From NCBI RefSeq assembly GCF_009017415.1, contig NC_092406.1, forward strand, positions 3,844,001 to 3,908,000: a stretch of DNA of 64,000 nt. The letters run 5' to 3'. Origin of the DNA: Aspergillus flavus. Taxonomy: Eukaryota; Ascomycota; Eurotiomycetes; Eurotiales; Aspergillaceae. Of the stretch, positions 23,297-36,474 are shown piece after piece (position 1 is the first letter of the stretch; every line of letters starts with the position of its first letter). Below the pieces are notes generated by a model. That model saw only the letters and a list, made by a program, of their open reading frames with translations, ran no database searches and was not told where the DNA came from. The translations under genes and the position numbers were made by a program.

Positions 23297-26200
23297 ATGC
23301 CGTTCCTCGCCCGCGTCTTTCGAATCAAGGACTCCCATACTCCCAAAAAGACAAAAGCCCCTGTGGTAGAAGACAATGGCCCTTCCAAGCCAAAATGGAC
23401 CGACGCGTGGCAGCGTACCGAAGTGTCTCCGGAGGAAGTCCAGGATCTCCTGCGAGGTTGTACGCAAGAGTTGAAAGCCCGAGGTAGGTTTCCTCTTTCT
23501 TTTTTACCTTTTTTGTCTGGACCCCTGACGTCAATGCCCCTCCGTCGACATTTTGCGATAAGCACATTCTTCACGTCGCTGATCATTGCCATGCTTTCTC
23601 CTCAACAGGTCTCCAAACACCTTTCCTCTTATTACCTTTCCGGCCAGGCTCCGACGCCAGCGCTGCACGTACATTCATCCGCAACTACTTCAATCAAGCC
23701 GTGCAAAAAGGCTCCCCTCCCAAAGGAGATGCCTTAGCGCAAGAGCTACGACTGACGGACCCAATTGTAAGCCACCCTCGGAACCCCTTGTGCGACAAGC
23801 TCAATCACTTCTATATCTATTATCTCCGCTTACACGGGTATTTCAGGTCCTTTGCAGTGTGCTAAAGTGGTGCTGGAGCAGACTCCCTGGAGGAGTTGTC
23901 ACATGGGAGGCCTACGAATTGTTTAAGGTTGGCGAACAAGGTTCGTATCGAGATGCCTCGGAGGCATAGTAGTGTATGCTTATTGGACCACAGATTCTCA
24001 GCTTGCCCGCGATGCATTCTCAACGTTCATCCCCATTAGCGTTGACTCAGATGCCAGGTCTAAAATTATCTTCGACTTCTTCGATCTTTTAACCGCAATT
24101 GCGGCGCATGGAAAGTCCAACGGCCTTGGAGGACGAAAGCTGTCTCGGTATGCCGGGTGGTGGGCGTTTGAACATACAGACACCGGCAATGGGTTTGAAG
24201 CTGCCTACAAGGATTGGGCAAGGTATGTAGTACTCACGCCGAACGATAATTAATGGCTGGTTAACTCCTAGTAGCGCCGCGGATGCGACAAGCCACTTGT
24301 TCTTCGCGTACCTACGTTCGCTGTCCCCTGACTCGCCGCGCGGGATGAGCAGTATCTCTACCCTACCCATCGCTCTGCAAACATTGCTTCAAGCCACAGA
24401 ATACCCGCCAGAGACGCCAGCGCTTCTTCAGGTCTCTACCACCAAAGTTGTCATGATTGTCGACACTGTGTCTGCCACTCCCTTCGCGCTTTTACGTCGT
24501 GCAAAGAATTTCGAGTATCGAGACAGCGATAGTCACCTTCAAGAATTTGCTAGGTTTGAGGATCCCCTCCGAGCGCTCACGGATGAGTGTCTCCGTGTGC
24601 TGAAATGCATTTCGTCTACAAATCAATCGGTTGGATCGGATCCGACTTCTTCGACCAGAGAAGCATCGTGGTCCAGGTTTGAAGATCTTGGATTCGGGGC
24701 CACGCTGGATGCCGATGTTTATGACGACAGAACCTCGAGCATGGTGTCAAAGGAGTTCGGTGGCGGTCTGAGGTCCGCTCCTCAGTCTGGTGGAGGCGAT
24801 CTCGGCCGTCCAACAACCCCTTCATGGGCAGATTTTATGTCTTCTGGTTTCAGTGATGACAACGTTTTCAAAGCTCCAGTGGCTCCAGTATTACTTCCTC
24901 CCGATAAGGTCCTGCCCCCAATCAATACAATTCGAGGCCAAAGCTCGCAGTCACATAAGCGCACTCTGGATGCTGAGCCGTCCATGGACCCTGGTGAATT
25001 GGCTAGTATTACCACTCTTGATCTGGATGATTCATTCTGGTGGGTGTGGATTAGCAGTTTGGCAGGTGAGGAACCAGCTTCCCGGAAGGCAGTATTTGGA
25101 CGATGTGCATTGCTCGAGACTGTCATTAAGAATACGAAGTGGCTTGTTCTGGAGGAGCAAGTCAAAGGCGCGGCACCGGAGCCCGAACCTGGTGCTTATA
25201 TCGTCGAGAAGAAGAGTTTCTTCGGGTTTTCGACGCGCAAGCGACTCGGGCGCCGTAAGTCCACGGCCAAAAAGGTCAGCGCGGTAGAAGAGTCTTACAA
25301 GCGGCCTGAGAACCAAGGGCCACAAAGTAAGACCAGCATCGGTCCTGACCAGCATGCCCGTATTCAGGCTGCAGCCGCTGCCCTTCAGAGGAAGCATCGG
25401 GAGCAAGAACTGGCCGCATCCGGGGAAACTAGAAGGAATGTTCGGGATACCACTTACTCAAAGACCAACTCTGTTATGACACTGCAGCCGGCCATTATGA
25501 ACGAAGCCTCGCATGCTTTAAAATGGGCCAGTAACTACGACAAGGGCAAGCATGCCTACAAAGCCGCATATATGGAGAATAGCCTTGCGGGAACTGGTGC
25601 TCCGGTAGATGAACTAAAGGAGGCCTCCAGGGACAACCTTAGCCCACCTTTGTCTCCTGCGCTCAGTACCAGTACCCGACAGGCTCCCCCGCCTCTACCG
25701 AAGGACGACGTTCGTAGCTCTCCGGCGCCCGCAACACCTCAGAAGGATAGCTTTACTAGTGACAGAGACGCCACTGGTCAGAAAGATAGCTCCAGCGCTC
25801 CTGTGGAATGGTCCACCATTGAGCCGCTTCGCAAGTCCACGGAGGTGGCAGAGAATTCGACCGGGAAATTGAAGAAGAAGCCTGCTACTCCGGGAATCAA
25901 GAGTATGTTTGGAACAACGAAGAGGAAGCCTGAACCTGAATCAAGGCCGCCAATGAAGTCTACGGGTGCTGGTGGGTCCGCTGTCGCTGCTGCACGCGCT
26001 GCCCTAGAGGATAAGGCAAAGGCATCTCAGGAACAAATTGTCCGACCATCCACCCTAAAGAAGAAACCTGTCCCGGGGACACCAGCTGCAGAAACACCTA
26101 AACCTGTCGTCGAGGCGCCAGTCATTCCCAAGCCTGCTGCTGAAACACCGGAGCCTGAACAGCCGGAGGCCAGGGTTCAGTCAGAGGCGAGACTGCAGCC

Positions 26201-26699
26201 AGAACCTCATGTCCCCGCATCAAACAGCGACTACCACAGTAACCAGCGGCAAGCCGAATATGATGCTCTTTCACGTGTAAATACCAACGAACGCACCGCA
26301 GCCGATAGCGAGTTCTCGAGATTCGACCAGGGGCCTTTGGTGGAGCAGCCGGCGTTTGTTCCAGAGGATTCGCCTGTGTCCGATACATTCTCTGAGAAGA
26401 AGCCCGTCGACAGCGCTCCGGTTGAAGCCAAGAATGAAGTTAGCACTTCGCCTCAGTCCAATCCTTCCCATGACCGGTGGGCACAGATTCGCAAAAACGC
26501 CGCCGAAAGAGCCGCCCAGTTTGAGCATATGCGGATGAACGAAGACGACGGTGGCAACACAAGCGAAGAGGAAAGTAAGTAACTCAAAGCCTCCATGATA
26601 GTGGTCGCCCATTGTACTAACGTGTATCATCAAGGCTTCGATGCTCGCGCGGCTCGTATCAAGGCCAGGGTAGCCGAACTGACTGGCAAAATGGCTTAA
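23297..26699 (+). CDS. Msb1/Mug8-domain morphogenesis protein, 1011 aa
   Basis: Exons 23297-23483, 23609-23766, 23847-23940, 23994-24222, 24272-26574 and 26635-26699, all in phase. Intron 5 has a GTACTAACG branch site. The N-terminal 400-odd residues form the Msb1/Mug8 domain (the former DUF1708): TPFLLLPFRPGSDASAARTF, VLCSVLKWCWSRLPGGVVTW, YAGWWAFEHTDTGNGFEAAY and FFAYLRSLSPDSPRG. In yeast, Msb1 links Cdc42/Rho signalling, Pkc1 and polarised growth; in fission yeast Mug8 is its relative. The second half is disordered, with Pro/Ser/Glu repeats and basic patches, and ends in a short coiled segment (ARAARIKARVAELTGKMA). It probably acts at growth sites at the hyphal tip. The domain call is from memory of the family and I am fairly sure of it. 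Confidence 0.83.
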
Positions 26700-27761
26700 T
26701 TGACACTTGATTCTTTCATCCATCTTTGCGTACCAATCGTTTTCTCTTCTGTCTTTTGACTCACATCATCTGTTTCATATACCTTGTACTGCCTGTTTAA
26801 TCTTTCTACGGCCTTAACATTTTTCCATACATGTTACAGGTTCTATTTTCTTTGATTCCCCGTGTTTGGGCTTGGCCTCCATAAAATTCCTATTTACATG
26901 ACAAGAGTCTATGCTCTTATAGCGAAGGATGACGGACGCACGCCATGAACGGACATTTCTGTTGTAATATCATCCCTGGTTCATTGGTTCATCGACGGAT
27001 GGATAATCACGCTGTGGCGATTCTCATTTCGATTGTTTTGAGCTTATCGTTTTATTCCCCTTCCTGTTTATTGATTGTCTTTTTTTGTTTATTTATTATT
27101 TTATTTTTCACTTTTTTACACTGAATTATCAATATACCTTAGCCGACTCTCGCTATAAATCAAGCTTTATATTAGCACATCTCGGTGTAAATTACCTCGT
27201 GGCCCTTGACAACCTTTTTCCCCTCCCCGGCCCTTAGATAGGACATGGATCAAATAGGGCTCATGGTGGCTACTTGACAATTTCAGCAAATCCCACAGCT
27301 TACAGGTTAACAGAGGAATTTGTAATTGTATGTCTTGATGGCTGTTTCCTTAGCATAGTTTACGTTCGTATCGAGTGTATACAAAATTGTGTCGAGAATA
27401 TATATCACCGGAAATACATACCTCAATCAGTATATTCATGAAGTAGACCCCACTATGTATATAGAAAGTGTAGTATAATACATTATAATTATCATTAATT
27501 CAATAATATATACCGTCATATGCTAATATGTATGTGGCGAGCAATCCCCCAAATATGTGAACGCCAGTCAATCATCAGCGCAGGCTCAGTCGGCCTGTGC
27601 CTGAAAGATGCCACTTCAGAAAGAACCCCATATACTCACAAATAATACATCGCTGAATGAATCTGGGTATCAGATAGTATAATATCAGAAAGCCTCAACT
27701 AGACTCCCTCTTTCATCGTGATAGAATAGATATAATGTAGAAGAGAGAAAAGTCACGATCA
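26700..27761. other. Convergent AT-rich intergenic region
   Basis: About 1.06 kb of 3' flanks, with strongly AT-rich parts (about 27080-27180 and 27400-27540). Nothing gene-like seen. Confidence 0.6.
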
Positions 27762-29865
27762 CTATCGAACGTGACGTAATCGTCGGGTTGCTTCAATGGC
27801 CACAAGCGTACTTAGTGCGCCAATAAACAGACAGATCGAGATGGCATTAGGCGAACCCTTATCGAGGTTTATCCATTGCGTCTCCGAGGCATCTCGCTTT
27901 GTGCTGCCTGGCTCAATAACGCTGAACACTATCCAGCTGATAAATGTGCCGACGAATTGTGGCAGTGTCGTATACACATTCAGCACACCGAGGTAAATGC
28001 CAGCCAATTCACCTGTTGATGGTAAATCGGAGGCGCCACCCTCTGTGTCACTATCGCTGTCTGTGTCGTTGTGGTTGAGACGCAGCACATCCATCTCCGT
28101 ATCTCCGCTCCTATCGCTGTAGGCCCCAGAACGGATACTGGAAGATGTAATCATAGTGACACCGGACAGACGCGAGGCTTGCGTTGGGCCTAGGGCTAGC
28201 TTATTTATCTCCACGCCCATAAAGGCGAAAGGGGCCCAGCTGCTGACAGCCCATGGGATTCCACACAAGGCCACTAGAAAGGTTGCAAAGGCCCGGGATC
28301 GGGCCAAAGGTGCGAAGATCATAGTAGCTGCAAACATCACATGTGAGATCAACCAGGTCGTCTGCAAGTCCGGGCGTATCAAAGTGATCTTCTTAAGCAA
28401 AGCGGCAATTCCTGGCGGAGGCCGTGGTGTGAATCTAGGCCTCCTGTCATCTGGAGGCTGTACGCAGAATGGTAACAGAACCGAGCTGAAGAATGTTATG
28501 GACGAAAAGACGACCAGTGACAAACTGCCAACTCGACCGACCTCACCAAGCATGTCGGTCGGATGCGTCGCATCCTTTGGAACCTCGTAACGGAAATATG
28601 TTTCACCAACCCAGGTGGTACTGTAGAAAAGGAACGGAAACCAGCCTAGTATAAATTAGCGAGGGCTGTACCAAGGTTTTCACCAGGATGTCTTTACCAA
28701 TCCATGCCCAAAACTGAGCCCAGCAGATGGCTTGAATGCGAGGGGGCAGGTCCATTGTAGTTTTGAATAGTTGAGACATGACCTGGAAAGCTCCGGCCTT
28801 TCCTTCCGAGTCTCTGTCGCCGCCACAAGTCAACAAACCGCATTTAGGGCATATCCTCAGTCCTCGACTCACCTAGCAGTAATCAATACTCTCTCCTTCA
28901 CCGCATAACAAGTAACCAGAACGGCGATGAGTAAGGATAGCGCAGCGATAACTGTCATTTGCTTAAATTGAGTATCGCCAATTGTGGTGCCGAAAATGCT
29001 AACTGTATCGATTGAGCCGATGACATAACTAATGAGCTGGCCAATAGCCGACATTCTAGTAGCTTTAGGATGTTAGGTCTGTAGTTCGCATTCGGCAATG
29101 GGTGAAAAACGTACCCCATGCTGACCCAGCCTGCTGTGATGGAATAGGCAACGTATCGACTATCAGGCTCCGACAACACGCTTGTACTAGACGCTATTAG
29201 ATAGAACCTTATAATTCCTCAGTACCCCACACTCACCGATATTGATGGCAAAATCCACGGCATAAATGCTAAGGACTGCTAGCGCAATGGTAACTCTGTT
29301 GGCCTAGAAAATAATCCCCATGTGAGCTCTTGCTTATACCTCGGCATGCTTCTCAGTTTACCTTCTCTGCATCCTTGACGAAAAGGCCGACAATCTCTGT
29401 GGTCCATCCTAATACTAGTAAACACATGGCGACAATCAATGAGCCTATAATCATGAATGGCCTTCGCCTTCCCCATTTCGATCGGGACCGATCTGCAATA
29501 ACGCCAATGAGGGGCTGAATAATTAACCCGGACAAAGGACCAGCGATCCAGACAAGCGATGTTCGGGATTTAGTGAGACCGAGCTGGAGAAGGTACGGAG
29601 TGCAGTCTATGTCGAGGAGGTTCTGATTAGAGGACGGTTGGGCGGCGGAGGAAAAGGAAAGGTCTTACAGGTCATTTCAATACCCCAAGTAAATCTGCAC
29701 CGTAGATATATTAGCGGATCATGTTCATCACAGACAGTGTAGATACCGACAACGGTGGTCAACGTACTGTAACCCTAACAGACTAAATGTCAAGAGTGCC
29801 ATCCGCATTGCCTCTGTTCGTCCCTTGATGGAGGGCGAACCCACCCATCTTGCAGCTTGTGGCAT
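27762..29865 (-). CDS. GPH-type sugar (sucrose/maltose-like) transporter of the MFS, 565 aa
   Basis: Eight exons: 29865-29768, 29694-29669, 29606-29362, 29303-29237, 29186-29115, 29062-28873, 28813-28698 and 28645-27762. The joins rebuild FTWGIEMTYCTPYLLQLGLT, then GVIADRSRSKWGRRRPFMI (the loop 2-3 motif), then DFAINIVQACCRSLIVDTLP, then QAGSAWATRMSAIGQLISY. These are hallmarks of fungal and plant sucrose carriers (H+-coupled alpha-glucoside import at the plasma membrane, as in S. pombe Sut1). About twelve hydrophobic helices can be counted. Between the last two helices is an acidic, Asp/Ser-rich loop (NHNDTDSDSDTEGG). For exons 5 and 6 I chose the acceptors after CGTCTAG and after CCTAAAG because only these give the conserved block; nearer AGs give an open but unrelated frame. 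Substrate is not determined. Confidence 0.87.
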
Positions 29866-30906
29866 CCTTAATTAGATCGCTGGATGCTTGCATGCAATTG
29901 ACGCTCTTAGAAAACCTCAATTTTCCATCAAATGGGCTAGGTCCACCTGGTCTCGTGCCCGCGATGAGGCAACTGCACGTTCTAGAGCAGTCGACAAGCT
30001 CTCGATTCTGTCGGGGAAAATAGGAGTCTGGATGGTAATTGCAAAGTGCACGGGCTTCTATGAGTTTGAACTCGACGAGTAATCAATAGCCGACGGTAGA
30101 CGTTGGAGGAGGATTGCGCTCGTCGCAGTGTGTGTCTGTGATAAAAATAGCATGGGATGATGCAGCGCAGATCCAATGGCCGGGAACAATGACGTGGAAA
30201 CCTCGAAGACCGATGGACGGAAGCGCGTAAGCGGTGTTCTATACCGAGAAGTAATCCGATGGGAGGGTCAATCGCATTTAAAAGCAAAGAACGCTAGGAG
30301 AAAATTGAGGCACCAAGGGAAGAAGGAACGAAAGAAAGAAAAGGAAGGGGAAAGTCACGGGCGGGACCCAGCCAACAGACGCATGCGGGCCCCCGGGAAC
30401 GTCAGGGCAGAATTCAATCAATCTTATCGGCAGCAGTCTATGAATTTTAATCTTACCAGACCCACAAGGGACCTGGAAGGGTGGTTTATAAATAGCTGAT
30501 CACGAACTCTCTAATGAACATCGACATTCTGCCAGGCGACTGACTCGTACGTAATACTAATCTAATTCATCTACAGGGATCCAGGGGTATGCTTTTTATA
30601 TCTCCTTGTTCCCTCCGCCAAGTCTGAGAATCGGCTTGGTCTCTTTTCCTGGAGGACAGTAGCGTGAGCTCTGCGCATCTTTCGTGAAATTCGTAATATT
30701 CACTTGATTCGTTTCTAGAGCTGGGTGGTAAAAATGGATGTACTCCGTCATTGCCGGCCCACCGATTGTTTAAAAAAGCCGCCTACTCAAACCGAAATTC
30801 CCAAACATACCATAACAATAAAAACAAACTCAATCATGCTGCATTAGTATCTTTGCCCCTTTTTTGTCCTTTTTACACTTTCGTTAGCCTCATAAGCCTT
30901 CCCCGT
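29866..30906. other. Intergenic between two minus-strand genes
   Basis: Promoter of the sugar transporter and 3' flank of gsdA. It has a GA-rich part at about 30290-30360. A 107-codon plus-strand frame at 30176-30499 is rich in Arg and Lys with no family features and is not called. Confidence 0.5.
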
Positions 30907-33243
<2,337 letters not shown>

Positions 33244-35685
33244 GATGTTATGATAGGAGGTCGGGTCGCAGTGGGATGGAAGGAATGTAGGAAAGGAGAA
33301 AGAGGTCTATTTTCGAGAGGAGAGGGAAAAAAGTAAAAGGGGAGTCAGAAATAGAGGAGAGGTTTGTTGGAAAAATCCCCAACAGTTCCGGCGGAGCAGT
33401 GTACTTTTTTAACGCCGTGAGAGGGCTCTGCTTAGAGCTGCTGCTGCATTACGATGGTGGGGCACGAGGCCTAATTTGCCGCGGGGCTCTCACTCTTTCA
33501 TGTATTACCTCTGGTATTATGGTATTATTATTTAATTCTATTATCATGATCTTTCTCCTTTTTTATTTTTTTATTTTTTGTTATTCCACCCCTTCGTATC
33601 ATTGTATGTACCTCTACATACATACATAAGATTTTCTCATGAATTCAAATTCTGTATTATAAATTTAATATGCTTCTAGACTTTCTAGAAGGTCATGTTC
33701 TTGCTGGCTTATCATCTTGTAGTGAATTTCCTAGCTAATCTCCAGGTCCCATCGGTCGTGGCAATCCCTCTCTCCTCTTATATCATAGTTTCCATTTTCA
33801 TACGTGACAGTTGAACTAGCCACCAGGCCCTACTGCACTACCTATAGTAGTAACTACAACCACCGTACCTGTAGAGCATGTTTGTAACCTGGTATTACCG
33901 TCAAAATATCAGATCATAGTAATCCCCTGAAATTATCCGAAGATAAACTGGGCTAAATCTACCGGAAAATTCAGATCCACTGAGTACCACTCGTTCCATA
34001 TCCAAAGCAGCTGTTGGATGTTGCTGACCCCGCGCGATCTATCAGCTGGCTGGTAATCTTATGTTCCACAACCGCTTATTCTCAAGTAAGATGCATATCA
34101 TATCACCTGAATGGAGATAACTGTTTTATAGACGTGAAAGAAGAGTAAGACATCTCGAGTAAATTTCTCCTGCGAAGGGTAATCGTCTTCAATCTAAATG
34201 CTAACTGTCTTACGGAGGACGCATGTTGAAATTAGGGTTACAACGACAGCCTGGGTGAATAGTATTCCAAGCCCATATTTACCATCACTTTGCTGTTTCA
34301 TCTTCAATTCACCTTAACAATTGAATCTGCCCCTCGTATAGTTTCATTTAATATATTGACTAGAAAGTATCCCTCCGGTTACAGTACACAAAGAGCGATT
34401 TCGGACTCCACTGTATTACAGGGTATGTACATACAGGCCGGCCTATTGCATCGATGGCGCCAGAAGCTGTGAGGAAAGCTAGGGTAGCCGGAACTGCGTG
34501 CTCCTAAAGCCACTCCCGGTGACCGTACTCGTGGAGATAGATCGGCGGATTTGTCATCCAAAGTTGATAACTGCCAGTCAATTATTACGGATTCTATTTT
34601 CCCGTAAGTTTAGAAGAAAGTCTGGATGACAATGTAATCAGACCGACTCGGCTGCTTTAACGCCGAACCTAGCCTCCCAACTGTACCGAGTCGGGTATTG
34701 AATTTGATAGTGACTCGGGCTGTTGTCTTTAGGTAGTAGATGTAATATAGAAGTAGCGAGCTTCCAATTACTTTCCCTCTTCTCTTTTTGTTTCCCTTTT
34801 TTCTTTATAAACTTCTACGGCCATACCAGGATACAACAGTGTATCGTCAGAGTAAAACATCATATACTCCGGAGTAGAGGTCGCTGCCGATTGCCTGTGG
34901 GGCGGAACTCGCTGTATTTCCAAATATGTGCTCCCGGTATGATCATTTTGTAAGGGTGCCGTCTTTAGTTATAAACTCCGTAGCGGAGTACATCCCATAC
35001 TCGGAGTACATACTACATCACTGGATGAGCACCACTGCAATGGTGAATCAAACCCCAATGCCCCCTTATTATGCACCCAGAATAACAGCTCTTACTCTAT
35101 ATGTATGCGCCGAGCTCCCTATTTGATGAAGTGCAAACGGAAGCCCAAGTGGTAACCCGTGACAACAACACCTGATCCCTCTGCAGGGGTGATGGGGCCT
35201 TTGTCGTCATTGAAGAGTCAGTCTACTGTGACTCTCAATCACGTTTTGTCAGCGGGGTGCAGTCCTGGACAGATGCTCCATGCCGTTAGAATAGCCGCCC
35301 GAACCGGCCTCGGACCACAGTAGCCCGACGGCAAAAAAGGTAACGATGCGGTGGAGACTTGCAGCAGGAATTTAAAGTCGATGCTTATCTCGGGGACAGG
35401 AGGATCTGTTTCTCCGCGGGAGCCAAAGTAGGCTTAGCGGCCTTTGCCCATGCTCCATCACGGGATTTGGCTAGCCCTGGCTGGGGTCGACCACAGGTGA
35501 CCAGTCAGCTCGCTAAGCGTCCCGAAACGGGTTAGGGCGAGTCGCACCGAACACACCCTCGCAAATTGTGAACGCCGTCTCATACCTACGAAGCGACGAC
35601 AACCACGACAACCCGAACGACATTTTTGCGGGTCATTTCCTCGACTTGTTTGCGTTGCCCGCTGTTGCTCAGAACCGCCGTCAGA
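33244..35685. other. Divergent 2.4-kb intergenic region
   Basis: Contains the promoters of gsdA and the eL33 gene. It is AT-rich at about 33520-33680, has a group of short palindromes at 34865-35008, and is T/C-rich at about 34760-34810. Several frames of 60-76 codons have no recognisable features. No tRNA or transposon end is seen. Confidence 0.5.
34865..35008. repeat. Group of three short CTCCG/CGGAG palindromes
   Basis: TACTCCGGAGTA at 34865-34876 is a perfect 12-nt palindrome. ACTCCGTAGCGGAGT at 34975-34989 has six-base arms around three bases. TACTCGGAGTA at 34998-35008 is a near palindrome around one base. All share the ACTC(C)G/CGGAGT core. Confidence 0.7.
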
Positions 35686-36474
35686 ATGCCTTCGGAACAC
35701 GGTCACAGACGTGAGTACACCTCTGGAGTTGTTGAATGTTATGGTTTCGGTTATGGTTATGGTTATGGGGTGTGCGACAACGGATATCACTTGGAGTCGG
35801 ATCTAAGCTTGGAGGATGCTTCATGAAGCTCGGTTGGAGACGATATGCTAACATTAATGTTTTTGAATTATAGTCTACGTCAAGTAAGTTACCACAACTA
35901 TTTCGTGTCGCGCCTATCCGGAAATGATATATGTCTATCAAGAATCGCTTGCGAGGAGGATGGGGATACGGATGGGACCACGACAGATGATCAGAGCAGA
36001 GGATTAATACGAATTATTCTTTAGGGGACGTCACCTGAGCTACCAGCGCTCCAAGCGCCAGGTCAACCCCAACACCAGGTACCGATCCGCATCTGATATC
36101 GAAAGGAAGTTTGGGACATGGAATCTGACATCGGTGATATAGTCTGATCAAGATCGACGGTGTTGACAACACCGAGGCTGCCAACTTCTACCTCGGCAAG
36201 AAGGTCGCTTTCGTCTACCGGGCCAAGCGCGAGGTTCGGGGTTCCAACATCCGGGTGATCTGGGGCAAGGTTACTCGTCCTCACGGTATGTGAAACCGGG
36301 CTATATAGCGCGAGGAACTCAGGCAATGGTGTTGGAAACTGCAGTGAAATGCAGGACTGACATTAGAATACCACAGGAAACTCCGGCGTTGTCCGTGCTC
36401 AGTTTCGCCACAACCTCCCCCCCAAGTCCTTCGGCGCTACTGTCCGCGTCATGCTCTACCCCTCCAACATCTAA
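35686..36474 (+). CDS. rpl33: Ribosomal protein eL33 (RPL35A/Rpl33), 109 aa, with a 10-nt exon
   Basis: Structural protein of the cytosolic large ribosomal subunit. Exons: 35686-35710, 35874-35883 (10 nt), 36025-36078, 36143-36285 and 36377-36474. The joins give [60 protein letters not shown] and [18 protein letters not shown], then [17 protein letters not shown]. The length is normal for the family (about 107 in yeast). The 10-nt second exon is bounded by TTATAG and GTAAGT, and supplies the end of a Leu codon, Tyr, Val and two bases of Lys. Introns take up more than half of the gene, as is common for ribosomal protein genes in these fungi. Intron 1 contains a small GGTTAT repeat. Confidence 0.94.
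35749..35770 (+). repeat. (GGTTAT)n repeat in eL33 intron 1
   Basis: Three to four tandem GGTTAT units inside the first intron of the eL33 gene. Probably neutral. Confidence 0.75.

Noticed and set aside
29115..29237. Alternative exon reading SSTSVLSEPDSRYVAYSITA in the sugar transporter
   Set aside because: Open, but in the wrong frame; the shifted frame restores the conserved DFAINIVQACCRSLIVDTLP block.
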